A DNA stretch of 64,000 bases from Dichetophora obliterata (GCA_963920525.1 OY986436.1:93303910-93367909), one strand, 5' to 3'; positions 32,384 to 44,514 are shown, counted from the stretch's first letter. Made by a program: numbers and translations. Notes: a model not told the origin generated them from the sequence alone.

Positions 32384-33025
32384 TTTCTCTCAAAAAAAAT
32401 ATGTGAGCCTTTTTCTTACCATTCGAATGATGTTCACTAAAACTTAATCATATTATTTTTGATTGCAAAATAAAGAGATTTCCAACAGATAAGATTTATT
32501 TGTTATTTGAACCTAATATGTTGTTTTTAAAAAAAAGACATAACATTATTCTTAATACTGGTATAAATTAAGAGTGGAGAGTTAAATACTTACAGAGCAA
32601 TGAGTTTTTCACGTCAAATAGATTTGCAAAAGCGGTTTTTGAACTGAGAATACGACATCAATGACAACGTCATCAGAACGCTTTTAGAAATGAACTGACA
32701 AGTTTAGACAAGTAAATAAGTGAAGAAAATCACGCTGCGGTACGCTTTGCATGAAAACTCATTGCTCCGTAAGTATTAATTTTTCCACTCTCAAATCATA
32801 ACAGTAATAAGACAAATATTTTGGTTTTTGTTTTTAACAAAAAAAAAAAAAAAAAAAAATTAGGTCCAAATTAAAATTAATCCATTTTGTTGGAATATCA
32901 AATTTTTGCAATAAAAAAAATTATGATTAAAGACTAAAAATATTACTTCAAAATTTCAACTATTGTCTTCACATCAAAGCTAAGAAAAAGGCCCACATTT
33001 CTTAATCAGGACAAATTTTTCTATC
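32384..33025. mobile_element. Palindromic element with a MITE in its loop
   Basis: Imperfect inverted arms about 32384-32545 and 32870-33025 (GATAGAAAAATTT, GTG-GCCTTTTTCTTA and AATCATAATT-type blocks match in inverse). The loop contains the MITE at 32571-32791. No coding capacity. Confidence 0.5.
32571..32791. mobile_element. 221-bp MITE
   Basis: AGAGTGGAGAGTTAAATACT on the left pairs with the inverse of AGAGTGGAAAAATTAATACT on the right, and the match runs on through GAGCAATGAGTTTTTC (left) and GAAAACTCATTGCTC (right), about 43 bp in all. Target duplication is not clear. Confidence 0.55.
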
Positions 33026-34128
33026 TTCGTCAGTTATTGCAGTATAAGCGATTGAAAAAAGATCCTTTTTATATTGAAATAAAAAATTAGTTTCAAATAT
33101 TTATTACTTCTGAACCATAAAAAAACTGTTATGAAAAAAAATATTGGTGGCAAATATTGATGAAATCATGAAGTTTTTAAAAAAAAATTTGCTTGCACAA
33201 AAAAAAATTATCAAAACGGTAAAGAATTAACCATTTTACCAATTCAAAAATTTTCTATCAAAAATTATAATCTTTTCCAAAACGGCAACCCTGCTGCTCT
33301 GTGCTGTTACTTGTTGTTATTGTTGCGGGATTCCACTGCTTTGTACATACGGAGGAGAGCGTTGAACACTTATATAAACCTTATCTGTTATTGTTTTTAA
33401 TTATTTTTTTAACACTTTTTAAGTCTGTGTTAAGACTTTTGCAATCGACGCATTTTTTTTTAAATACGCACCGAACACGCAAAAAAGACTGCCTGTTAGA
33501 TTTATTTGAATTTTAAATGTTTTTTAATCAGCACTGGGTGCCCCATAGCTAGCTGAGCGCTCTCTGAGCGCAATTTTTCACATGTACACAAAACTCACAA
33601 CAGAAGAGAATATAATTCACTCGTTCGCTATCGTTGATGCTGTGAAGCATCTATGTACTACCGACCTATGTCGGAAATTTTATGTACTCTTAAAAACCCT
33701 ACTTTTTGGTTTGTAGATTCATAATTCTTATGCATATATTTTGTATTTTTTTATTTTATTAAGGTATAATACAATTCATACATATTGACTATTAAAATTC
33801 TTTACATTAGGTTTTATATTATTTGTATTCATTAATTTCTTGATACTTAATTTTATGAGGTTTTGATTATAATTTTAATGATTCGTATATACTAGAATTT
33901 AATAATAATACTATTATCGCCTATGGTCGAAGTTCGACCATATTAAAACCGGTTTTTCTTTTGTTTTTTTTTTTATTTTGATTGAAAAAGGTTTGTCAAA
34001 GTTAAAAAACATGACATTGATTAATACCTTTGGCTAATACACTTAAGTTTTGGCTTTGAATACATTTTCAGATCATATAAAGTCAATTTACTCCAAAAAT
34101 AAAAAAAAAAAGTATAGCAGTGAGGGGA
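33026..34128. other. Non-coding
   Basis: AT-rich and unrecognised. Small ORFs (for example 33301-33516) show no family motifs. Confidence 0.3.
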
Positions 34129-34880
34129 CTGCCGACCGAAGCGAAAACCTATACATAAAATATTAGTATTCTCTGGAACACGTTGTCCTGCCACGGACCG
34201 CCTTTCTGCTATATAAGAATTTTCATGCTAATAGGAGGTTTCGGACTGTCCTTCATGTAGGACGGATTTGACAGGTCGGACGGACATGTAGGATGAAAAT
34301 CAAAAAGTTCTAAAAGTTCCTCTATGATCTTGTTCTTCTCTGTGGTCCTTAATTGTAGATTTCCTTGGTAATTGTTGTTGGCGAAGTTAGCTGGAAATTT
34401 TTTGTAGACGTTGTGAATTCTAATTTTGTACATACAGTCGCATATGAAATGAGAATTATTTTTGTTAAGAGATTATAGCAATTTATTAAATTTTTTATAT
34501 ATTACTGAAACTATTTCTTTTAAGCAAAAGTGTTACCATATCAAAAATACATATAAATAAAGTAATTTATTTAAATTATTTCATTATTGAATTAATATAA
34601 AAAATTAAAGCTTATATATATATATATATCTATTTATATCATAACACTAACACAATATACTTGTACACCATATCTACATTGCGTTGTATATTAAAAATAG
34701 AATATTCTAAAACTAAGAAATATCTAAAGCATATAAATTATATTTAATTCATAAAAGAAATTGATGCTAAACATTTAAAAATAGAATGCTTAGGATAAGC
34801 AGACTTTAGTTATCTAATTACTTCTGAAAATATTAATTTATTTTGCAGGTTTATTACGTAATTGTTATTATATAAATATA
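34129..34880. repeat. Foldback-like arm 1
   Basis: From about 34340 on, this matches in inverse the stretches ending near 40700 and 39580. Landmarks: GTAGATTTCCTTGGTAATTG, ACAGTCGCATATGA, AACTATTTCTTTTAAG, GTGTTACCATATC, GATAAGCAGACT and TTTTGCAGGTTTATTA. Interrupted at 34887 by hAT-C. The 74-codon minus ORF at 34209-34433 overlaps it and is not recognised. Confidence 0.6.
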
Positions 34881-35234
34881 CATAAACAAGCGCGTCGGAA
34901 GCTAATTTCATCTGGGGGGCAGTACAAATGGGGGGGGGGGGAAGTACAAATGGTGGTGCAAAAATAAGTTCACCAAAATTTCTTCAAAGAAACATGATTG
35001 TGAATAAACAAATTTTTTATTTTAGTTTAAAATAAAAAAAATATAAAAATATATAAAAAATATTAAAATTTCATTATTTTTAAAAGTTCTTTCAATTTTA
35101 ATATTAAAGATCATTCTTTAAAGGATCTTTCATATGGAAATAATGGTTGCTTTTATAAAGCAAGACTAGGTATATCTTTACATGGTTTATATGCAATAAG
35201 GTGCAAAAAGTTATATCAATTTAAATTATTCCAA

Positions 35235-36130
35235 AATGTTTCTTTCTGTCCTTGCGAGAAACAAACTCTTTCACCACCTCCATCGAATTCAATTCTTCGG
35301 TTTTATCTTTGTGAATGTGTATAAGTGCTGCATGAGTGAGTCGTTTCTGTGTCATAGTTGCTCGAAGATACGTCTTAAGTCGTCTTTGTGCACTCAGAAC
35401 GCTCAGATGAAGCTGCTGATGCAGGCACAGTCAAAAGCAAAGCAATAAGTTTTTCAACTTCATTTAATAGTTTTTTTACAGTATCCGAATTTTTCGCAAA
35501 TTGGGATACAATGCCACTACAATTTCAAGGTGTTTGGCAAGGCAATTGCTTCAGCAATTTCATCTGCAAAAAAGTCATCTGCATAAAGATATAGTTTTGT
35601 TTTTAGATTTTGTTCAGAAGGCACTTTTCCGTTGAAGGCTTCGATTACAATATTTTCCATCGGTTCCAGAGTGTCAAGATCTGTTTAAATGTACAATAAG
35701 ATTTACAAAGTGCCAGTTTACACTAGCTTCACTCAACCGACTCACCGAATGTTAAATCAAAGTAAGTCGGTTGAGTGAAGCTGGTGTAAACTTGCAAAAA
35801 TAAAAAAAAAATAAATTATTAACCTGTTTGATCGAATCTAGCCGTTATCTCATTTGAGAGAAGATCTAAAATTTCGAAATAATCTTTTCGTAGCCGATCA
35901 TATAATGGCAACTGTACTGAAAGAACCGGATTTGATGTTTCTTCAAAGCGTCGAGGTGGATTTTCATCAGCTAATTCACAGTAGGGGCTTTCGCATGGTC
36001 CAAAACATTGGACCAACATGGCAGATTGTACAACATGTAGTACCATGCGTAAGCTAAAACGATAGTCGAAATTTTTGGTTTTTATCTGCTGATTGTACAA
36101 TATTTTACAATTATGTAAAATTACTGCTCA
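35235..36130 (-). pseudogene. hAT-C transposase relic (ZMYM1-like hAT type)
   Basis: Two recognisable pieces on the minus strand. About 36100-35819: KTKNFDYRFSLRMVLHV, then RRFEETSNP and LYDRLRKDYFEILDLLSNEI, the pattern seen before the C-terminal region of ZMYM1-like hAT transposases. About 35420-35240: the hAT dimerisation block SAQRRLKTYLRATMTQKRLT, then AALIHIHKDK and VKEFVSRKDRK. Most of the catalytic core is missing or decayed. This assignment is from memory of the family motif (RRLKTYLRSTM...LTHLALL...). Confidence 0.72.
35715..35792. repeat. 78-bp hairpin in hAT-C
   Basis: 28-bp inverted arms (AGTTTACACTAGCTTCACTC at 35715 and its inverse ending 35792, one mismatch) around a 22-nt loop. 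It could be a tiny MITE. Confidence 0.65.
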
Positions 36131-36664
36131 ATTGTTAGGGCATCTAAAAGTTGGTTAGCTATTAGCCGGATGTGTTCTGCTTGAGAGCTTGCAATTAATG
36201 ATGTTGCTTTACAAGTTGGATCGTTCGAACGCTCAATCAAATAGTCCCATTAGTTTTCCATCTAACTTATCGTACAACATGTCGTCCAATATGGAAAGCC
36301 CCTAAGAACATGTCAAATTTTTTCTTACCAGAGTTGCAAAATTAACAAGCATTAGCCCTGCAGACACATGTGATAGTAATGGTATGACAGTTGAAAATAT
36401 GTATTAACTTCAAAATGTTTCGAAAATATTTCGAAACAAGCTACAAATTACGCTGCGGCCATACGTGATAGTAAAAGTTTATTTTCAAAATGTCGTCAAA
36501 GGCAACAGTTCTAGCAAAAATAAAAGTTCTGTATGAACTTAAAAAATTACTAAATGAACTCATTTTTCACGTTCACGATACAAAGCAATTAACTTTAATA
36601 TTTGCGCTATATTTAGTTTCACCTCCATTTTATTTTTTACCGAAAGCAAGTTACCAGTGTTGCA
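36131..36664. other. hAT-C interior, non-coding
   Basis: No supported ORF; unrecognised, probably decayed transposase region. Confidence 0.3.
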
Positions 36665-36666
36665 TA

Positions 36667-37867
36667 TCGGTCATTCCATGTCAAATCGGACGCTTTTCAA
36701 AACTCACATTTCTGTAAAAATTTGGTACTTTGCACGAGGTTAGTACTTTAAAAGAGAAAAATATTTGCATATTTTCTTTTTATAATTTTAAATTTTTTTG
36801 CAGTTATACACAGTGAAAAATTATAAAGATAAACAAAAATTGTCATTTGGACATGTACTCAAACAACTATATCTTCCAAACCGTAAGTCCTACAAGAAAA
36901 AAATTTAAGACATATTTTAAAGATCCTGAATTACTCTTTATTGTGGTGTCCTTTTTTAAAAACACTTTCGAGAAAAATTCTAAATTTTTTGACCACTAAA
37001 AATTTCATTCCCATTTTTCAAGGTCAGCACCACTATGTTTTGGCACTTTGAAAATGTTATCGTATTGAGGCATTCATTCTTACTGCATTCTCTTTTTTGT
37101 AAATTTTTTAATAGCATATTTTGTTTACACTATCTATTACCCACATTTCTGCATTTGCAGTTTTTTATACCTCTTATGATTTAGAAGTGATCAAAAACAT
37201 TTATTGCTCGCAGTACCAGAAATGCTCTAAAAAAATTTGTTTTTTGCTCTCCTGAAAAGTTACTGAAAAACATATAGCTGTTTTTGTTGGCGCAGCGACG
37301 ATATGTACCTAGTTTAGTAAAAAAATACTAAAAATTCTATTTTTAATTAAAAATTAAAGTATTTTGTACATAAAAATTGTGTAGTCAGTTTTTGAAAATT
37401 TCGTTAAAAATAGTAAACATTGATTCTCCAACATCAAATTTTGAGAATGCATTAAGAATGAATGCCTCAATACGATAACATTTTCAAAGTGCCAAAAAAT
37501 AGTGGTGCTGACCTTGAAAAATGGGAATGAAATTTTTAGTGGTCAAAAAATTTAGAATTTTTCTCGAAAGTGTTTTTAAAAAAGGACACCACAATAAAGA
37601 GTAATTCAGGATCTTTAAAATATGTCTTAAATTTTTTTCTTGTAGGACTTACGGTTTGGAAGATATAGTTGTTTGAGTACATGTCCAAATGACAATTTTT
37701 GTTTATCTTAATAATTTTTCACTGTGTATAACTGCAAAAAAACAATAAAGAAGTATGCAAATATTTTTTGTTTTTAAAGTTCTATCGACGTGCAAAATTT
37801 TAAAAAACTCGGAATCGTCAAAATTAGTTTTTTAACAAAAGCGTCCGATTTGACATGGAATGACCGA
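36667..37867. mobile_element. 1.2-kb palindromic element with TA duplication, near-identical arms
   Basis: Arms about 36667-37107 and 37443-37867, nearly identical by eye over more than 400 bp, flanked by TA (36665-36666, 37868-37869). Ends TCGGTCATTCCATGTCAAAT. The loop (about 335 bp) has no ORF. Ends resemble those of 20456-21510, where the arms are far more diverged. Confidence 0.8.
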
Positions 37868-38482
37868 TATTGTTAAAATAGCAGATATCCTGTAAAATCA
37901 AAAAAAATTTCCCCAAAAATACAATAAAATCAACACTTTAATCTGTCTTTACAACACTTTTACTGTCCGCAAGTGCCAAATTCCACTGTCTATGAATTTT
38001 CGTTGATAGTAGCTTAGACAGTAGGCAGACAGTGAATCAAATGTGAGTGTGTTAGTAAAAATGTTCAAATGTGTTGAGTTTTTCGAACTTGCACTGTCAC
38101 GTGTGGCTGCAGGGTAAGCTACATACTTATGGGTGCATTTAAACTGAAATGGTGGGTTTGCAGTAGAAACTCTACATTTTGTTCTATCTTTTTGCAAACA
38201 CAGAGAAAGAAAATGGTTATCCGCAAGCATGCTTACGAAGAAGAGAGAAAGAAGAGGAAAATATATAATACAAAAATATTATCGTTGTAAAAAAAATTGA
38301 TATTTTGAATAACTTTTGAAGTTTTCCTTTTAAATTGTTTATCTAGCTAAAAAAGTGGGGGGTTCAACTGCCCCCTTGTCCCCCGCTTCCGACGCCAATG
38401 TACATAAATACTTTTTTAATTTCCGCAATGAGCCAAATTGTTCATATATATGAACTATACATATGTATATATGTATATATAT

Positions 38483-39294
38483 TAGGGCGGGTCGATTTGT
38501 AGGGAGTGAAAAAATTCATCAATTTCCCTATGATTTCCGTATTCTACGGGTTATTCCATGAAAATTTGCCGAAGGAACCATACCTCTATCGTTAAAATCG
38601 AGTCCCCTACTTTTTGTTGGTAGATTTTTTCCCAAATTGACGTTCGTATGAAATATTACCTACACGTTCACATCCATAACTCAAAAACTATCGATCGGGT
38701 TTAATCGCCAGTAGGCGCGTTACAAAACTAGCATACACTGGAATATTATAAACATACAAAAATAAAGAAGTCTATAAAGAAACTAAAAACAAAAATAATT
38801 AAACAAACATAACACAGGGTGTGCACCCTGTGAAAAAATATGCCAATAATGTAAAGCGCAAATCAGTCCAGTCGTAACGTAAGGTTCGTAAGCTTCGTAA
38901 GTCAAAAAAATTGAGCCAAAAAAATGGCCATGAAAGAAATATTCTTGGACAAAATCATGAAAAAAATGGAAAAATGGTCCAAAATTTGGACAAAAATGCC
39001 CGTAACTTTTGAACCGTTGGACCAATGTTGGAGATTTTTTTTGTAAATTGATCAAAATGAGCTTACTTTTCCGCCTACTGGCGATTAAACCCGATCGATA
39101 GTTTTTGAGTTATGGATGTGAACGTGTAGGTAATATTTCATACGAATGTCAATTTGGGAAAAAATCTACCAACAAAAAGTAGGGGACTCGATTTTAACGA
39201 TAGAGGTATGGTTCCTTTGGCAAATTTTTGTGGAATAACCCATAGAATACGGAAATCATAGGGAAATTGTCGAAAAATAAATCAACCCGCCCTA
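38483..39294. mobile_element. TAGGGCG-ended palindromic element, 812 bp
   Basis: Arms about 38483-38718 and 39071-39294, beginning TAGGGCGGGT and closing ACCCGCCCTA, with blocks such as CATAGGGAAATT, GATAGAGGTATGGTTCC and GATCGATAGTTTTTGAG in inverse. Flanks are ATATATAT on both sides, consistent with an 8-bp duplication but repetitive. The minus-strand ORF at 38783-39055 lies in the loop and looks non-coding. Confidence 0.75.
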
Positions 39295-39299
39295 ATATA

Positions 39300-39433
39300 T
39301 ATATATGTATGTATTTCCGATACGGTAACACTTTTACTAAAAACAAATAGTTTTACCAATATTATATATATATGTATGTATTTCCGATACGGTAACACTT
39401 TTACTAAAAACAAATAGTTTTACCAATATTATA
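39300..39433. repeat. 67-bp tandem duplication
   Basis: Two head-to-tail copies of a unit containing GTATTTCCGATACGG, ACACTTTTACTAAAAAC and AGTTTTACCAATATT. Part of foldback-like arm 2. Confidence 0.85.
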
Positions 39434-39480
39434 TATACTCTTTAATTCATATGTATAAACTGTTTTCTAAAATAGTTCGA

Positions 39481-40023
39481 TGTCATATGCTGACTGCAGC
39501 TACAAATAAACATCTACAAAAAATTAAAGCTTACTGTATAACAATAACTACCAAGCAAATCTACAACAACAACGCAAAGAGAATGACAAGATCCTAGCTG
39601 TTGCGCAGCGTTAGAGGGGATGAACCGAATTGGCGGCGGAAAATTTACAGCACTTTGCTTGCCTTTTTTTTCTGTTTGCCTGCTAGCAAGATCTCAAGTG
39701 GCAGGAGGCATTAAAAGAGACTTCAGAGCTAACTGCTGAAATAAAATTAAATTTAAATTTTTCATATTTGTATTTTGTTTGACTGTCGTGAAGTCTCTTT
39801 TAATGCATCCACTTCAGATCTTGCTAGCTGGCAAACAGAAAATATAGCAAGCAAAGTGCTATTTATTTTTCGCCGCCAATTCGGTTCATCTCCTCTAACG
39901 CTGCGCAACCGCTGTGATCATGTCATTCTCTCTGCGTTTTTGTTTAAGATTTGCTTGGTAGTTTTGTTCTGCAGTTAGCTTGATTTTTTTTTGTTGTTTT
40001 TTAGCTACAGTCGGCATATGACA
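39481..40023. mobile_element. Palindromic foldback-like element (arms 2 and 3)
   Basis: Ends TGTCATATGCTGACTGCAG and the inverse of TGTCATATGCCGACTGTAG. Arms of about 230 bp share GCAAATCTACAACAACAACG, TGCGCAGCGTTAGAG and CGCCGCCAATTCGGTTCATC-type blocks. Homology continues outside both ends into arm 1-type sequence. Confidence 0.7.
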
Positions 40024-40154
40024 ATCGAAGTATTTTTATAACACTTTATATACATTTACATAAAAACACTTACTTAACAAACCTGCAAAATAAATTTATA
40101 TTTACAGTTTTAATTGAATAATTACAGTCTGCTTATCACAAGCGTTCTATTTCT

Positions 40155-40293
40155 TACCGCCTAAAGTAGTAAATCGAAAACGCAAACGACAAGTAAGACA
40201 CGAAAAGCAACACTTTTTCTATACGAAGTTCTATTGCTTCTCGTGTCTTTCTTTTCGTTGGATTGCGTTTTCAATTTACGACACTAGGCGGTT
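40155..40293. mobile_element. 139-bp MITE
   Basis: TTACCGCCTAAAGTAGTAAA at the left pairs with the inverse of TTAACCGCCTAGTGTCGTAA at the right. The inner arms, AAGTAAGACACGAAAAGCAA and TTGCTTCTCGTGTCTTTC, match almost fully, so the whole element folds back on itself. Confidence 0.7.
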
Positions 40294-40329
40294 AAACTGT
40301 CTACGTACATTTATTATATTAAATTATAT

Positions 40330-40840
40330 ATAATTTGTATACTTTATCTATTTCTTATATATTCTTATTTTAATACACAACACAATTTATATATAGCGTG
40401 CATGTATATTGTGTTATTATATAAAAAGATATAAATAAGATTTAAATTTTTAAATTAATTCAATAATGAAATAAATGATATGAATTATATGTATATTTTT
40501 TTTTTGATATGGTAGTACATTAAGTTAAAAGAAATAATTTCAGCCATTTATACAAACTTTCAAAAACTGATTTAAACTCTTATATAAAATAAATCAGTTG
40601 TCATATGCCGACTGTAGATACAAAAAAAGTATAAAAAAACTTCCAACTAACTGTACACCAACAATTACATGGCAAATCTACAACAACAACAACGCAGCGA
40701 GAATGGAAAGGTTCACAGTGGTTGCGCAACGTTAGAGGGGATGAACGAATCGGCGTCAGAAAATAAACCGCATTTTGCTTGCTATGTTTTCTGTTTGCAG
40801 GTAGCAAAATCTCAAGTGGTGGAATAGCAAAATTAGACAA
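40330..40840. repeat. Foldback-like arm 4
   Basis: Fourth copy of the TCATATGCCGACTGTAG unit (40601 on), in the inverse sense of arms 1 and 3, continuing through GGCAAATCTACAACAACAAC to CTCAAGTGGTGG at about 40818. The sequence before it (40330-40600) is the inverse partner of 34490-34730. Confidence 0.65.
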
Positions 40841-43800
40841 GGTAGTGTTAGGGAGGAGAGCCGGCGACCGAAACTGTCAAAACAAAGTTGATATTTCATA
40901 CAAAATCTGCAACCAATGAGAATGCAATATAAAAGCAAAAATTGGCCAAAATACCAAAATGGATGAGTTTGAGAGTTATGGTCCAAATATCAAGAATTTT
41001 AAATATATTTTTTTTTAACCTACAGAAACTCTACATATTCATTGAAAAAACAGTATCATTCAATGTTTTGCAGCGGAGCAAAGGGAGGTAAAAGAACGAT
41101 GCGTCAGCAGAGGAACTTATTGATGGTTGCTTTCTACATTTGCTGAGCACCTTGTAGTCAAGATCCAAGAGCGTCATTTAAAAACCTACTCGCTGTCTGT
41201 ATTGATGACGAGAGTTACTCGCAAAATGACGATGATGATGACGATGAACGCTACCAAAATCGTTCAACGCGCCTAAAGAAGTTTTCACTTCAAAAAAATT
41301 ACGAAAGTGCTTGAGTTTGTGTGTGCGTGTGTGAGCCAACGATCTCCCGGTGCATCAGCAATGGCAGCAAAGTTAAATTGGCTTTCTTTGCTGGCGAACG
41401 TCCCTCAAGTGCCACCACCAGCAAGTGCATTGCAAAATTTGTTGCTAGCCAACATCCTCCAAGTGCCATCACCAGCAGCACAAGCAAGTGCCACTGGGTT
41501 CATTGAATGAAATTATTCATTCTGTTCAGGTTATCAGTTCGAGAGAGTTATTAAGAAACAGCAACAACAACAAGGCCACACAGCTCTGTTGAAGTTTTCT
41601 GAGTCACTCTCTTCTCTCTCGTGTATGCTACAGCAACAATGTTCAACCGAGCTGTGTTGCTATTAGTTTCGCTGTCACATTGGGAAAAAAGGTTTTTACA
41701 TTTGCTCAATTTAACCTAACTTTATGACAACGCATTCGAGTAAAAATTATATTCTGCAAATGTACTCGAAAATACCTTTCCAACGATGTGAGATTTATGT
41801 GAATATGCTGACGTTAACACAGCTTAAATGGTACCACAATTTTTTGTTTGCGTAATAATATATAGATTTCATAATATTTAATTTAATATTTAATAATATT
41901 AAAAAAACACCTGAAAACAAAGTCTGGCTCTGGATCGGAGTGTGATTTCTGTTCTGCAGAGAACCTTTCTTGCGAATCAGAATGTGTAATTTGCCACTGC
42001 AAGCAAACTTATATAATTTATTTACTTAGAAGAAAATGCTGAAGTAATAATGACATAGAAAAAATAGTAAATAATGCCGATGACTAAAAATAAAAAATAA
42101 TCAAATATTACAGTATTTGTGGGGGTATAAACATACGAACTAGCAAATCTAGATAATTGTGACAAGTATTTCGCTCAGTGTGCGTTAAATAAATAAAATG
42201 TTACTGTGTTAGAATGCCCAGCCCTGTTTTAAATTGAAAATATGCTGGAGCAAAAATTTCGCGATCCGTTTACAGCGAGTGTTGGTAACCGAATTAAAAA
42301 ATTCATTAACTTTTTCCATATTTCTCAATTTTTTGCTCATAAAACATAATTTTGTGCTAATATGTATTTCGATTAACATTTTTTTGTTTCTCAAAATGAG
42401 CTATCAAACTTAAAAATCGGATAAAAAGTACAAGAGTTGTGATATTGTACTTTTAAAAAAAATCAATTTTCTTTCTTGTAATAACAAAAAATCTAAAAAA
42501 TTCAAATAAAAAAAAAATTGCAATGAAATTTTGTTCAAATGCTTTTTAAAGCAACACTAAATACAAATAAAAAAAATTTTTGAGAATGTTGAAAATCGTA
42601 ATGAATGTTTTAGCAAGAAATGTAACATTTTAAATATTTCGAATTTGGTTATTTTATGAAAAAAATCGCAAAAACTTCAAATATGGTAAATTTTTAAAAA
42701 CGACATCACGTGTGGCTATAACATAGTCTTGAACTATTTTGTGGAAAAATTTACAAGAACCAAGATTCGGATAAAAAGTTATAGCTGTTGAAAAATGACA
42801 TTTTTCAAAAATGCTCAAAGTGCCTGTTTTGGCATTTCGCACACAAGCATAATAATAAAAAAAATCGATATAACTATGTTTCTTATTTAAAATTACTTCT
42901 GTAATTTAAAAAAATATTTCTGATCTTAGACAGAAAAAAATTTGGAATTCCAGGGCTGCCAACATATCAGACCGTGGTTTTAGGTTAAAAAATATTTAAA
43001 ATACCCCAAAAACCCACAAATTTAATTTTCACCACTGGAACTTGTGAATTATATTTTTGCACCATTCCAACAAGAACAATATATCCAAAATACGATCAGA
43101 AACCAAGTCATGAAGTGGTGAACAAAGTTGTGAAAACTAAATTTATTGGTTTTTGAGGTAATTTGAATTCAAGGAATCGAATTAATTTGTATTTTAAAGT
43201 CTTAAATTTAAGAGAGATCTTTTGTATTGAAAAAATCTTTATTTAAATCAAGTAGGATAAGGTTAATTAGGTTAAGACTTAAGGTCAAGACTTGACGAAT
43301 TTACTAAGCGAATTAGCCGCAAATTGTGAAAGAATTAGAAAAATCCTCATCTCAAAATTGATACAGACACTCGTAGCGATCGATCTATGTCAGAAATTAA
43401 TGTGCAATTAATTCTGAATGGCGAAATTGCATTATTTACACTTTCAATGCTTGAACTAAAGAAGAGGCGCACTGCTGAAAATTTAAAAATGGAAATTGAA
43501 AGCGTTTTGAGCAGTTTTAACATGAGCGATAAGATTAAACTAGGATATATGTATGTATTATGAAATAAATAAGCTTCAAAGTAATCGCATAGCATAATTT
43601 TGAATAATATATTATTGCAAATTATTTTTTGTTTTGTTTTAACTTTTTTATTCTCACTTGCAATGAAAAGTAACGATCGTTACTTGGAGGTTACACGTTT
43701 AATTTTTGTCTTTCAAGTTGCAATACATTTACACTTTTTTACTCATACATTTAGAAATTGATCACCAGCTTGCTTTCAATTTTCTTTTCAAGTCGTGTGG

Positions 43801-44514
43801 CAACTTGACGATCAAATTATGAACAGCTGTTCATCGCAGTTTTTGTAAATAAGTTTTTCGTGATTGGAAAATTTACTAAAAATAGTTCAAATAAAAACCT
43901 ATGATGTGAAGAACGATTCTTTTGTATTTTCTATGAAATTATTTATTTCTTGTGGCACTTTTAGTAAGGCAAGCATTGCTGTTTTCTGGACGACGGCATC
44001 TTGAAAATAAAATTGACTATCAAGTTGCGTGAAAGCTGGCAATTCAAATGAGTTTTGACAAGTAGTATGTATGATCTACTTGAAAACAAAATCTTAAACG
44101 TGTAACTGAAACGTTAATTTTACAACTTTTTTTTAAATTTTGACATTTCTCAATTTTAAAACTATTAAACTTTGCAAAAACAACCTCCATCCCTTTAATT
44201 TTTTTTTTTTGAAAATTCTGTCGATGGCTTTTTTGATGCAACATTTAATCAACCCATGTCCAAGTGCTGCCTTCGAAAGCTTAATTTTTTTAATGGAAAA
44301 ACCCGCTATAAGCTCCAGCCAGCAAAAAACCTGTATTTCCCCGTTTTGAAGTGTTTTTAGTAAAGGATTTCATCAGAAACGCTTTAAAAAAACTATGGAT
44401 TTTTCATTGGATATTAGTTTGTGATATGGCAGCAGTTTATTTTATGATTTTGACATTAACAATAGGTCATGTCAAAGCTACTTACCCTACCTCATTAGTC
44501 TGCCATGATCGCAA
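40841..44514. other. 3.7 kb without a recognised gene
   Basis: Only short ORFs. 41300-41510 is open in several frames on both strands (AGTGCCA repeats) and looks low-complexity. A hairpin (CACAGCTCTGTTGAA / TTCAACCGAGCTGTG) lies at about 41578-41658. At 43695 and 44096, TTACACGTTTAA and TTAAACGTGTAA are inverse and may bound a 0.4-kb MITE. Otherwise AT-rich and unassigned. Confidence 0.4.

Larger units (their letters stand above)
34887..38400 (-). mobile_element. hAT transposon (hAT-C), 3.5 kb, perfect 8-bp duplication
   Basis: Ends CAAGCGCGTCGGAAGC (34887) and the inverse of CATTGGCGTCGGAAGC (ends 38400), flanked by TACATAAA at 34879-34886 and 38401-38408. Subterminal parts are G/C-run rich (a run of ten G at about 34931). 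It holds a decayed minus-strand transposase, a small hairpin (35715-35792) and a palindromic insertion (36667-37867). A 274-bp deletion derivative with the same ends sits at 60898-61171. Confidence 0.88.

Noticed and set aside
34209..34433. 74-codon minus-strand ORF
   Set aside because: Overlaps the foldback-like arm and shows no recognised family.
38783..39055. 90-codon minus-strand ORF
   Set aside because: It lies in the loop of the TAGGGCG palindrome, with biased Phe/His composition from AT-rich sequence and no motifs.
39300..39433. Tandem 67-bp units as a CRISPR-like array
   Set aside because: Only two adjacent copies without spacers, in a eukaryotic transposon context.
41299..41510. 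Overlapping ORFs on both strands near 41.4 kb
   Set aside because: Created by a low-complexity AGTGCCA-rich stretch open in several frames; no homology cue.
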